A stretch of 6,603 bases of DNA, taken from contig CAAEKX010000335.1 in assembly GCA_900756605.1 (NCBI GenBank), forward strand, positions 1 through 6,603, written 5' to 3'. Source of the DNA: Coriobacteriia bacterium. GTDB taxonomy: Bacteria; Actinomycetota; Coriobacteriia; Coriobacteriales; QAMH01. Positions 1 to 6,083 of the stretch are shown here, piece after piece (position 1 is the stretch's first letter; the number at the start of each line of letters is the position of its first letter). Position numbers and translations under genes: made by a program. The notes beneath the pieces are model-generated. The model saw only the letters and a program-made list of their open reading frames with translations, searched no databases and was not told where the DNA came from.

Positions 1-276
1 TACATCTCGTGAGGAGGGATACCTTCAAGGCAAGTGGGGTCATCTTCCTCATTGTTTTCTCTGGCTTCTTGGCATGAACCGCAACGCAGCGGTGAGGATC
101 TAGTCCAGTTTCGGCATCAATTGACTCCGGCACATCAGCACGTATCGCAGCATCGGAATCATGTGCGTATAGAACAGTTTGCACGTCGAAACGAAAGGAG
201 GAGGGGTCTCGGTTTGGGGGAAAGGCGATGCCTTTCGCATGCACGTAATCTTTCGGAAGCTATATTGGAGGAACAC
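1..276 (+). other. Upstream region of the MFS gene, no supported gene
   Basis: No convincing coding region lies here; an open frame runs through it into the MFS gene, but the peptide it would encode is not protein-like. Candidate promoter pieces are a TTGACT box at 121-126 with only a poor -10 (TATCGC, 143-148), and a TATAGA at 168-173 without a matching -35, so no promoter can be fixed. A strong Shine-Dalgarno-like purine run (AGGAGGAGG, 196-204) sits about 70 bases before the MFS ATG and does not serve it directly. A 7-bp hairpin follows at 220-236. TGGCATG at 70-76 matches half of the large dyad found upstream of the second EthD gene. The first about 75 bases could be the edge of a neighbouring gene on either strand. 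Confidence 0.5.
220..236 (+). promoter_or_regulatory. Leader hairpin before the MFS gene
   Basis: GAAAGGC (220-226) and GCCTTTC (230-236) form a perfect 7-bp stem with a 3-base loop. It lies between the purine run at 196-204 and the true ribosome site at 267-271. No T-tract follows, so it is not a simple terminator. It encloses the start of a tiny possible reading frame (ATG at 228, six codons, stop at 246-248). A role in leader control is only a guess; a 7-bp stem can arise by chance. Confidence 0.3.
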
Positions 277-1539
277 ATGGCAATGAAGCCTAAATCGCGC
301 TGGGTAGTTCTCGTCGGCGCGGCAATGTGCGGAGCGATCACCGCATCATTGAATTGCTACAGCATTTTTCAGAAACCCATGATGGCCGAGTTTGGCTGGT
401 CGCCGCAGATCGTGGCACTCGCCTACACGCTCGCCATCGTTGTCATTGGTTTTGCGGGTGGCCCCGTTGGCGGCTGGTTCCAGCGCAAGTTCGCGGCTCA
501 CAAGATCATGCTCGTCAGCGGTATCGTCTTTGGCATCGGCTGGATTCTCACGGGCTTTTCCACGAATCCCATCATGCTGCTCATCACCTTCGGCATCATC
601 GTCGGCTTTGCCGATGGCATTATCTACAACACGTCGCTGGCCTTGACCACGCGCTGGTTCCCGGACAAGAAGGGCCTCGTCAACGGCATCTCGCTCGCCA
701 CGATGGCCTTGTGGCCGCTGTGGACTGCCCCGGTCGGAAACATGATCGTGCAGGCAATCGGTCCCATGCCCTCGTTCATGGTCGTGGGCGCGTTCAGCAT
801 CGTCATGTTCCTCATCTTCTCGTGGCTTTGCTACGTTCTGCCGCCTGCAGACTATCAGCCCGAGGGTTGGAACCCTCCCGTTGACGAGGAGGCCAAGAAC
901 CGCAGGAGCTACACTACGCCCGAGATGATGAAGACCCCGCTCTTCTGGATCATGGTCATCGTATTCGCGCTCACCGCATGCACGGGCGTGTTCATGCTCG
1001 GTACCGCATCCCTCGTCGGCCAGACGCAAGCGGGCATGGATGCCGCGACGGGCGCCATGATGGTCAGCATCTTCGCCGTTGCCAATGCCGCCGGACGCTT
1101 TGGCTTTGGCACTCTCTCCGACAAGATCGGACGATTCCAGACGCTGTTCATCGTTATCGGCATCACCGCGGTGATTCACCTGTTCCTCTATGGAAACACC
1201 GATTCCACGATGCCCTTCATCATCGAGTCGATCGTCCTGGGCATGTGCTTTGGCGGCATCATGGCCATCATGCCTTCGCTTACCGGCGATGCCTTTGGCC
1301 CGGCCAACATGGGCCAGAACTATGGCTTCATGTACTGGGGCTATGCGCTTGCGGCCGTCATCGGCCCCATGCTCTCCGCCAACACGCTCGCCGCAACGGG
1401 CAGCTATAGCACGGCGTTTCCCATCCTGGGCGTCCTTTGCATCATCGCAATCATCCTGCTTGCAATCGGTCTGCCGATCTACAACAAGATGAAGGCTCGC
1501 GATGCTGCCATGATGGAAGCCAAGAATGCCGAGAACTAA
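277..1539 (+). CDS. MFS transporter, oxalate/formate antiporter (OFA)-like
   Basis: Predicted 420-residue inner-membrane carrier with about 12 membrane segments, the usual MFS and OxlT length. The start at 277 is chosen because GGAGG (267-271) lies 5 bases upstream and the first membrane helix begins about residue 9; the frame is open further upstream, but that part is not protein-like. Visible family marks are the loop 2-3 motif GGPVGGWFQRKF (61-72), RWFPDKKGLVNGI (126-138), the central-loop EGWNPP (196-201), FGTLSDKIGR (277-286) and the late GP motif at 363-364. These fit the OFA branch, which exchanges small carboxylates. The helix-11 position where oxalate carriers have a binding Lys appears to be Tyr356, so the substrate is probably not oxalate. 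First gene of the cluster, 25 bases before the EthD-like gene, suggesting uptake or exchange of the cluster's substrate. Confidence 0.88.
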   Translation: MAMKPKSRWVVLVGAAMCGAITASLNCYSIFQKPMMAEFGWSPQIVALAYTLAIVVIGFAGGPVGGWFQRKFAAHKIMLVSGIVFGIGWILTGFSTNPIMLLITFGIIVGFADGIIYNTSLALTTRWFPDKKGLVNGISLATMALWPLWTAPVGNMIVQAIGPMPSFMVVGAFSIVMFLIFSWLCYVLPPADYQPEGWNPPVDEEAKNRRSYTTPEMMKTPLFWIMVIVFALTACTGVFMLGTASLVGQTQAGMDAATGAMMVSIFAVANAAGRFGFGTLSDKIGRFQTLFIVIGITAVIHLFLYGNTDSTMPFIIESIVLGMCFGGIMAIMPSLTGDAFGPANMGQNYGFMYWGYALAAVIGPMLSANTLAATGSYSTAFPILGVLCIIAIILLAIGLPIYNKMKARDAAMMEAKNAEN

Positions 1540-1564
1540 ACAACCTTGAAGAAGGGGAGTAGTC

Positions 1565-2266
1565 ATGATTTCCAGAATTAATCTACTCAAGTGCAAGGAG
1601 GGAATTTCCGAAGAGGAATTCCGCGCGGTGATGATGGGGGAGGCGCGTGACGTAATCGCCAAGATGCCCCTGCTGCGCAAGTGCGAGATCAACTTCGTGA
1701 CCGATAAGCAGCAGCGTTCGCATCTGGGTCGCGGGGCGATTGACATCGACGGTTTCATAGAGATGATCTTCGACAGCTACGGGGACATGGCAAAGTGCAT
1801 GACCCAGGCCGGCGATGCCCTTCGCGACGTGCTCGAACCCATCGTGGAAGAGCCAATCTCCGCGCTTGTCACGGTCAGGAAATTCGACAAGCTCGTCCCC
1901 GAGTACCTCAAGGGTCGCGACATCATCAAGCGCGTCTCGTTCTGCGACCGCGCCGAGGGCGTCGATGCCATGACCTTCCACTTCGAGTGGTGGTACGTCC
2001 ACTCCATACTGGTGGAGCTGATGGGAGGATGCTGCGGCTACAACCAGAACCTGGTGATCGACCGCTGCATCGGTGACGAAGAGGTCCACTATAAGGATCT
2101 CCCGGTCGAGGGTATGGTCGAGTTCTGGTTCGAGGACATGGAGGCCTTCGACGAATGCTATGGCAGCGTGGGCTTCAAGAAGCGCGCAAGCGTCCATGCC
2201 GCCGAGTTCATCGGAACGGTGACGACCTACTTTGTCGAAGCGGTTCCCGTCGAACTGGAAGACTAG
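1565..2266 (+). CDS. Two-domain EthD-like (dimeric alpha/beta-barrel) protein
   Basis: Predicted 233-residue soluble protein without signal peptide. The ATG follows a GGGGAG site (1554-1559) by 5 bases. The two halves are repeats: residues 2-48 and 121-167 align without gaps at an offset of 119, sharing R4/R123, E12-G13/E131-G132, F19/F138, M34/M153, N43/N162, V45/V164 and D47/D166. The second half has an E-W-x3-H pattern (E141, W142, H146), as in EthD-family ferredoxin-like domains, and a GYNQ...IDR stretch (158-167) shared with the paralogue at 4588-5286. Two fused domains could make an intramolecular barrel. EthD is known from ether degradation in Rhodococcus, and related folds act as cyclases, dehydratases or monooxygenases, but no reaction can be assigned here. 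Probably co-transcribed with the MFS gene; a terminator follows directly. Confidence 0.75.
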   Translation: MISRINLLKCKEGISEEEFRAVMMGEARDVIAKMPLLRKCEINFVTDKQQRSHLGRGAIDIDGFIEMIFDSYGDMAKCMTQAGDALRDVLEPIVEEPISALVTVRKFDKLVPEYLKGRDIIKRVSFCDRAEGVDAMTFHFEWWYVHSILVELMGGCCGYNQNLVIDRCIGDEEVHYKDLPVEGMVEFWFEDMEAFDECYGSVGFKKRASVHAAEFIGTVTTYFVEAVPVELED

Positions 2267-2275
2267 TCGATTCAT

Positions 2276-2315
2276 GCGGCCGCGTCGGATATGGAATTCG
2301 ATGCGGCCGCTTTTT
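2276..2315 (+). terminator. Rho-independent terminator inside the cluster
   Basis: GCGGCCGC occurs at 2276-2283 and again at 2303-2310. The two copies pair, and the inner bases 2284-2290 with 2296-2302 extend the stem (two G-T pairs) to 15 continuous pairs around a 5-base loop (2291-2295). TTTTT follows at 2311-2315. This is a textbook intrinsic terminator. It ends the transporter-EthD unit only 17 bases before the next gene's ATG, so it probably lets some transcription through or acts as an RNA-processing/stability element. No convincing promoter is visible between it and the next gene. Confidence 0.85.
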
Positions 2316-2332
2316 CCTGAATGGAGAGAACC

Positions 2333-3229
2333 ATGAAGTCAAAGCGCGCGGAATTTTTCGATGACGTCATCCTCTCGGGGCCTGGTCAGGCGGAGTTCGA
2401 GGAGAAGGTCTATGGCGAGGAGCAGGCGAAGCGCTGGCCTCGGGTCGAGAAGGGCTCCGGGAAGTTCGAGGGCCAGGTGGTCATCGTGACCGGTGCCGCT
2501 GGCGGCCAAGGCGAGATGGAAGCCAAGATGTTCGCTCAGCAAGGCGCGACGGTTTACATGACCGACGTCAAGGAAGACGGGCTCAGGCGTGTGGAAGCGC
2601 AGATCAGGGATGACGGGGGAGAGGCCGTGGTCTTTCCCATGGACGTCGTCGACGAGGTTGCCTGGCAGAAGCTCGTCGAGAAGATACTCGACGAGCAAGG
2701 GCATCTCGACGTGCTCGTGAACAATGCCGGCATTTGCGTGAACGGGTCGGTTCTCACGGCATCCCGCCAGGATCTCGAGCGCATGATGGACGTCGATTGC
2801 TGGGGTGTCTACAACGGCATGCACTACTGTGCCCAGGCCATCATCGACTCAGGTGGTGGTGCTATCGTCAATACCTGCTCCTACCAGGGCAATCACTTTG
2901 GTCCTGGCAATCTTATCGGCTACGCGATGGCCAAGGCCGCGGCTTTGGGCGCAACCCGTGCCGCAGCTACCGACCTGGGGGCCTACGGGGTGCGTGTCAA
3001 TGCGGTGAACCCCGGGCTCATCCTTACGGACATGACGCTGCCCAGGGGACAGAACCGCAAGGGTCTCAGCGAGGCATCGTCGATGAAGCGCTACGCGCTT
3101 CCCGAAGAGATCGCTTCGGTCGCGCTGTTTCTCGCTTCCGATGACGCGAGCTTCATCAACGGCGAATCCATCGCGGCCGATGGCGGTGCCACAACCTATC
3201 TACACCTGGCGACGGCTGACAAGCAATAG
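2333..3229 (+). CDS. SDR-family oxidoreductase with N-terminal extension
   Basis: 298-residue cytosolic NAD(P)-dependent dehydrogenase/reductase of the classical SDR type. Start at 2333 is preferred over the ATG at 2321 because GGAGAG (2323-2328) lies 4 bases before it. A 44-residue charged extension precedes the Rossmann fold. Visible are TGAAGGQG (53-60), Asp78 at the end of strand 2 (favours NAD over NADP), D104, NNAG (130-133), Ser183, YAMAK with Tyr197 and Lys201, NPG (226-228) and a C-terminal DGG. Two oddities: the tetrad Asn expected in the 'vNlxGv' stretch is Asp155, and Ser to Tyr is 14 residues apart instead of the usual 13. It likely interconverts a hydroxyl and a keto group, but the substrate is unknown. 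The next SDR starts 18 bases downstream, so the two are co-transcribed. Confidence 0.87.
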   Translation: MKSKRAEFFDDVILSGPGQAEFEEKVYGEEQAKRWPRVEKGSGKFEGQVVIVTGAAGGQGEMEAKMFAQQGATVYMTDVKEDGLRRVEAQIRDDGGEAVVFPMDVVDEVAWQKLVEKILDEQGHLDVLVNNAGICVNGSVLTASRQDLERMMDVDCWGVYNGMHYCAQAIIDSGGGAIVNTCSYQGNHFGPGNLIGYAMAKAAALGATRAAATDLGAYGVRVNAVNPGLILTDMTLPRGQNRKGLSEASSMKRYALPEEIASVALFLASDDASFINGESIAADGGATTYLHLATADKQ

Positions 3230-3247
3230 GACCGAAAGGAAACATCC

Positions 3248-3997
3248 ATGGAAAAGCAAAGGTTCATCGACAAAATCGCGCTGGTGACCGGCGGTGCCAA
3301 TGGTCTGGGTCGTGGCATGACCGAGCAGCTCGTGAGGGAAGGCGCACAGGTCATCGTCTTCGATATCGAAGACGATACCATGGAAGAGGTCTACGCCGAT
3401 AACGAGCGCGTGTATTGCATGCACTGTGATGTTCGCGACTATGGGCAGGTGCAGGAGAGCGTCGCCAAGGTCATCGAGGAGTTTGGTCATATCGACGTCC
3501 TCATGAACAATGCGGGCATCACCCATCGCCAGCCCTTCCTCGAGTGCAGTCAGGAAGGCTGGCTCGACGTCATGGACACGAATCTGAACGGCGTGTTTTA
3601 CGTGGGCCAGGCCGTTGCGCGTACGATGGTCGATAAGGGCATCAAGGGATATATCGTCAACACGAGCTCCAATAGCGCACGCAAGACCATCGGCGGCATC
3701 ACGCCCTACGGCCCTTCCAAGGCAGCCGTGAGCATGCTCACGCAGGTTATGGCGCTTGAGCTCGCAAAATACGACATTCACGTCAACGCCGTTGCCCCGG
3801 GCACCTCGAAGACCCGCATCACGGAAGGCACGAGGTTCGACCCGGAGCGCAACGCCGCCTTCCTGGCAAAGATGCCGTTTGGTCGCTATGGCGAGATCGA
3901 GGAGATGGTAAGCGTAGCCCTCTTCCTCGCCTCGGATGATGCCTCGTTCATCACCGGCGAGACCATCTACGAAGAGGGCGGATTCAGCCTCTTGTAA
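3248..3997 (+). CDS. Classical SDR-family oxidoreductase, NAD type
   Basis: 249 residues, the normal length of classical SDRs, cytosolic. AAAGGA (3235-3240) lies 7 bases before the ATG. All key residues are present: TGGANGLG (14-21), Asp39 at the end of strand 2 (NAD preference), D61, NNAG (87-90), tetrad Asn112, Ser141, Tyr154 and Lys158 in YGPSK, and PG (184-185). The C-terminus reads YEEGG where many FabG-like enzymes have VDGG. It resembles FabG/hydroxysteroid-dehydrogenase type enzymes in general layout, but nothing pins the substrate. Together with the preceding SDR it could carry out two steps, or opposite stereochemical steps, on one compound. The following gene's ribosome site overlaps its stop codon, indicating one transcript and possible translational coupling. 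Confidence 0.9.
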   Translation: MEKQRFIDKIALVTGGANGLGRGMTEQLVREGAQVIVFDIEDDTMEEVYADNERVYCMHCDVRDYGQVQESVAKVIEEFGHIDVLMNNAGITHRQPFLECSQEGWLDVMDTNLNGVFYVGQAVARTMVDKGIKGYIVNTSSNSARKTIGGITPYGPSKAAVSMLTQVMALELAKYDIHVNAVAPGTSKTRITEGTRFDPERNAAFLAKMPFGRYGEIEEMVSVALFLASDDASFITGETIYEEGGFSLL

Positions 3998-4009
3998 GGA
4001 GCGATTGCC

Positions 4010-4501
4010 ATGAGCACCATGGAGGATCTTGAAAAACGCATCCAGGCTCTCGAGGACATGCGTGCGATCGAGCGACTTCAAGCGACGTATTGGGACACGC
4101 TCGACGCCAAGGACTGGGACGGACTTGCTGCATGCCTTGTCGAGGACTTCGTCTTCATCAACAATACGACAGGTGGCCGTTACGAAGGACGCGATGGCAT
4201 GCTCGAGACCATGAAGGGTAAGTTCGGCGACAACGTGACCTCGAGTCATCAGGGGCATCATCATTGGATCGACATCACGGGGCCAGATACGGCAACATCA
4301 CACTGGTCACTTGAGGACGATCTCTACGATGCGGAGAACGGCGGCGAGTTTGTCGGACGTGCCCACTATGACAACACGTACGTGAAAATCGATGGCCGCT
4401 GGTACTTTACCGAGATGTCACTGACGTACCTACGTGGCAAAGCCGAGATAAAGAAGCGCTACGAGGATACGGCCAATGCCTACAAGGTCTTCATGATGTA
4501 G
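4010..4501 (+). CDS. SnoaL/NTF2-fold protein, BaiE-like dehydratase candidate
   Basis: 163-residue cytosolic protein of the SnoaL-like/NTF2 superfamily (cone-shaped alpha+beta barrel). TAAGGAG (3995-4001), which contains the stop of the preceding gene, is the ribosome site, 8 bases before ATG 4010; ATG 4019 is a less likely start. The layout matches recalled bile acid 7-alpha-dehydratase BaiE of about 166 residues: an N-terminal E-rich helix, then Tyr27...Asp32 with the same spacing as BaiE Tyr30/Asp35, HxGH at 80-83 (His80 aligning with BaiE His83), TAT..W.LEDDL (94-105), and KIDGRWY (126-132). The BaiE Arg146 position seems not conserved. This suggests an active dehydratase or isomerase of a cyclic hydroxy/keto compound rather than a binding protein. 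The true substrate may not be a bile acid. Last gene of the rightward cluster. Confidence 0.8.
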   Translation: MSTMEDLEKRIQALEDMRAIERLQATYWDTLDAKDWDGLAACLVEDFVFINNTTGGRYEGRDGMLETMKGKFGDNVTSSHQGHHHWIDITGPDTATSHWSLEDDLYDAENGGEFVGRAHYDNTYVKIDGRWYFTEMSLTYLRGKAEIKKRYEDTANAYKVFMM

Positions 4502-4526
4502 GTATAGATTGCGAAACCTTATGATG

Positions 4527-4566
4527 GGAAGAGGCCCCGCGAAAGGAAATTCGCGGGGCCTCTTCC
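4527..4566. terminator. Hairpin terminator between convergent genes
   Basis: GGAAGAGGCCCCGCGAA (4527-4543) and its exact reverse complement (4550-4566) form a perfect 17-bp stem with a 6-base loop. It lies between two convergent genes (stops at 4501 and 4588), so it can serve both strands. No clear T-tract follows on either side, which is common for hairpin terminators in high-G+C actinobacteria; Rho may assist. Confidence 0.75.
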
Positions 4567-4587
4567 GTCTCATGAAGCGGGGAAGGG

Positions 4588-5286
4588 CTACGCCTCGTAC
4601 TCGAAGACCTTGTAATCGACCTGGAACGGATCGACGCTGCTCATGAACTCCTTGCGGTGTGCGACCGTTGCCTGGCCTTCGGGAATTGTCGCGAAGGCGT
4701 TGGCGACGGCGGATGCCTCGCTGAAGAAGAGCTCCAAGATGCCGTCGAAAGGCAGACGGTCGTGGCTCACGTGCTGGCCGTTTACCTGCCTGTCGATGAT
4801 GAGGTGCTGGTTGTATCCGAAGAAGATGTCGGTAGGCATCTTCGCCATGCATCCGGAATGAATGACGTACCATTCGCGCGTGAAGTCCTCGAACGAAACC
4901 TCCGGTGCCGTACGTCCCAACAGCGTCATCTTCTTGTGGCATGCGCCGGGTGCGTGCAGGGGTATGGACACGTTCTCGAGGCAGACGTAGGTCTCGTTGT
5001 ATGTGACCGCATCGACGCGTCTGCATAGTACTTCCGCGTATTCTCGGGAGGCGCGGGCCGTCTCGTAATCGTAGAGCGTCTCGTAGCGCTCGATCGTGAA
5101 GGCGTCCGCCTGAATCGCTTCAGATGACGCATCGCCCTGCTCCTTGAGCGTCACATAGTTCTGCTCGTATTCATGCATATGGGGGATGCGCATGCAAAGT
5201 TGTGCGTAATCATCTTCCAGGAACGCGCGAAAGGCCTCCTGGTCGATTGCCGGGTCCTTTCTAAGCAGATTGATACACGAAATCAT
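4588..5286 (-). CDS. Two-domain EthD-like protein, paralogue of the 1565-2266 product
   Basis: 232-residue soluble protein whose ATG (5286-5284) follows AGGAGG (5298-5293) by 6 bases. It is clearly related to the EthD-like product of 1565-2266: same length, the start MIS-x-INLL, EEF/EAF-R at 17-20, N43 and VT 45-46, E138-W139-x3-H143, and GYNQ-x-L-x-IDR (157-166). The two halves again look like diverged repeats at an offset of 116 (L7/L123, R9/R125, P12/P128, E17/E133, F19/F135, P35/P151, N43/N159). Function is unknown. Sequence identity with the other copy is modest, so it is an old duplication rather than a recent repeat. It lies 101 bases after the DUF554 gene on the same strand and converges on the SDR/SnoaL cluster. 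A large dyad sits 26 bases upstream of its start, suggesting its own control. Confidence 0.75.
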   Translation of the reverse strand: MISCINLLRKDPAIDQEAFRAFLEDDYAQLCMRIPHMHEYEQNYVTLKEQGDASSEAIQADAFTIERYETLYDYETARASREYAEVLCRRVDAVTYNETYVCLENVSIPLHAPGACHKKMTLLGRTAPEVSFEDFTREWYVIHSGCMAKMPTDIFFGYNQHLIIDRQVNGQHVSHDRLPFDGILELFFSEASAVANAFATIPEGQATVAHRKEFMSSVDPFQVDYKVFEYEA

Positions 5287-5311
5287 GTCCCGCCTCCTGT
5301 CTCACCGTTTA

Positions 5312-5339
5312 CATGGCTGTGGCATGTGCCAATTCCATG
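5312..5339. promoter_or_regulatory. 28-bp dyad, candidate operator before the second EthD gene
   Basis: CATGG (5312-5316) and CCATG (5335-5339) are symmetric about the same centre (5325.5) as TGGCA (5320-5324) and TGCCA (5327-5331). Ten outer and inner pairs match; only the 3-base spacers differ. On the minus strand it lies just upstream of the ribosome site, so it could be a protein-binding operator or an RNA hairpin in the leader. A TTGGCA box overlaps it on the minus strand, but no good -10 follows at standard spacing. Confidence 0.5.
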
Positions 5340-5387
5340 CTTTCACAGCGTGAGGCGAAGCGAAATAACTTACTTCGGGGTGAGGGA

Positions 5388-6083
5388 CTACATGAAGTTG
5401 CCTATCAACTGGATGGCGAGGAACCATAGGGGCGGGACGAGCAATGCCGGCAGCAGGTTCATCACGGGTATTTCCTTGACCTTGAGTATGCCAAGGCCCG
5501 ATGCCAGGATGAGAAAGCCGCCCACGATGGTGATCTCTGCCATGAGATCTGCCGTGAGGAAGGGCTGGAGTTGGGCGGCGAGTAGGAATATCGCGCCCTG
5601 CCAGCAGAAGAGCACGATGGCCGCGAGTGCGATGCCGATGCCGAAGGACGAGGCGAGCACCATCGAGGTCACGAGGTCTAGGGTGGCGTTTGTGAGCAGG
5701 AAGGTCTCGTCACCGTAGAGGGCGCTGTTGATGGGGCCGATGATGGAGAGCGCCCCGAAGCAGAAGATCATGATTGCCGTGGAGAGCCCTTGGGAGAGGT
5801 TTGACTCCGACTTGGAACGCTTGTCGACGAAGCGGTCGAAGCGACCGTTGATGTCGAGCGCCGTGCCGATGACGCCGCCAATGGCGAGGCTTGCGATGAA
5901 GAGAACCGGATAGACGCTCTGCCCCATGCCCTTGACGATGGAATTGACACCAATGCCCACGGCAGCAAGCCCCATGGCGAGGAAAAGCACGTCCTGGTAC
6001 TTCTCGCCGAGGCCGCGCTTGGCTACGGCCCCAATCGAGCTTCCCAGGACAATGGCCGCAGTGTTCGCGATGGTTCCGATCAT
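5388..6083 (-). CDS. DUF554 family membrane protein (YqgA-like)
   Basis: 231-residue hydrophobic protein with about six to seven membrane segments, the usual length of DUF554 (PF04474) proteins such as E. coli YqgA. Family marks are the N-terminal GTIANTAAIVLGSSIG (3-18), the FGALSIIGPINSALYGDE region (109-126), LDLVTSMVLASSFGIG (135-150), WQG (161-163), GGFLILASGLGIL (188-200) and LPALLVPP (211-218). The molecular function of the family is not established; a transport role is often assumed. Its ATG overlaps the stop of the MerR gene in an ATGA, so the two are translated together and the regulator probably controls it. No clear terminator hairpin with a T-tract follows, so transcription might continue into the EthD-like gene. 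Confidence 0.88.
   Translation of the reverse strand: MIGTIANTAAIVLGSSIGAVAKRGLGEKYQDVLFLAMGLAAVGIGVNSIVKGMGQSVYPVLFIASLAIGGVIGTALDINGRFDRFVDKRSKSESNLSQGLSTAIMIFCFGALSIIGPINSALYGDETFLLTNATLDLVTSMVLASSFGIGIALAAIVLFCWQGAIFLLAAQLQPFLTADLMAEITIVGGFLILASGLGILKVKEIPVMNLLPALLVPPLWFLAIQLIGNFM

Noticed and set aside
1..77. Possible partial gene at the left edge: plus-strand frame 3 ending at 77 with a hydrophobic tail, or a minus-strand start at 52-50 reading out of the window
   Set aside because: Too short to judge, no good ribosome site for the minus option, and the two options exclude each other.
34..276. In-frame upstream extension of the MFS gene (81 extra residues from ATG 34)
   Set aside because: The extension is polar, rich in Arg/His/Ser and unlike any transporter N-terminus; ATG 277 has a good ribosome site just before the first membrane helix.
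346..1758. Long minus-strand open frame of 470 codons
   Set aside because: Antisense shadow of the MFS gene caused by G+C-rich codon bias; the product is a low-complexity Asp/His/Arg-rich sequence with no fold-like pattern.
1583..2275. Minus-strand open frame covering almost the whole first EthD-like gene
   Set aside because: The plus-strand frame has a ribosome site, a paralogue in the window and an internal repeat; the antisense frame is explained by codon bias.
2276..2310. Paired GCGGCCGC sites as a sign of cloning vector or recombination sites
   Set aside because: They pair as arms of an ordinary terminator followed by TTTTT, and the flanking genes are native-looking on both sides.
3200..4264. 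Minus-strand open frame of 354 codons
   Set aside because: Antisense to the second SDR and the SnoaL gene, both of which have clear family motifs; its own product shows none.
5340..5387. Hairpin after the DUF554 gene as its terminator
   Set aside because: Only a 6-bp stem with a G-T pair (CGAAGT/ATTTCG on the minus strand) and no T-tract; not enough to call.
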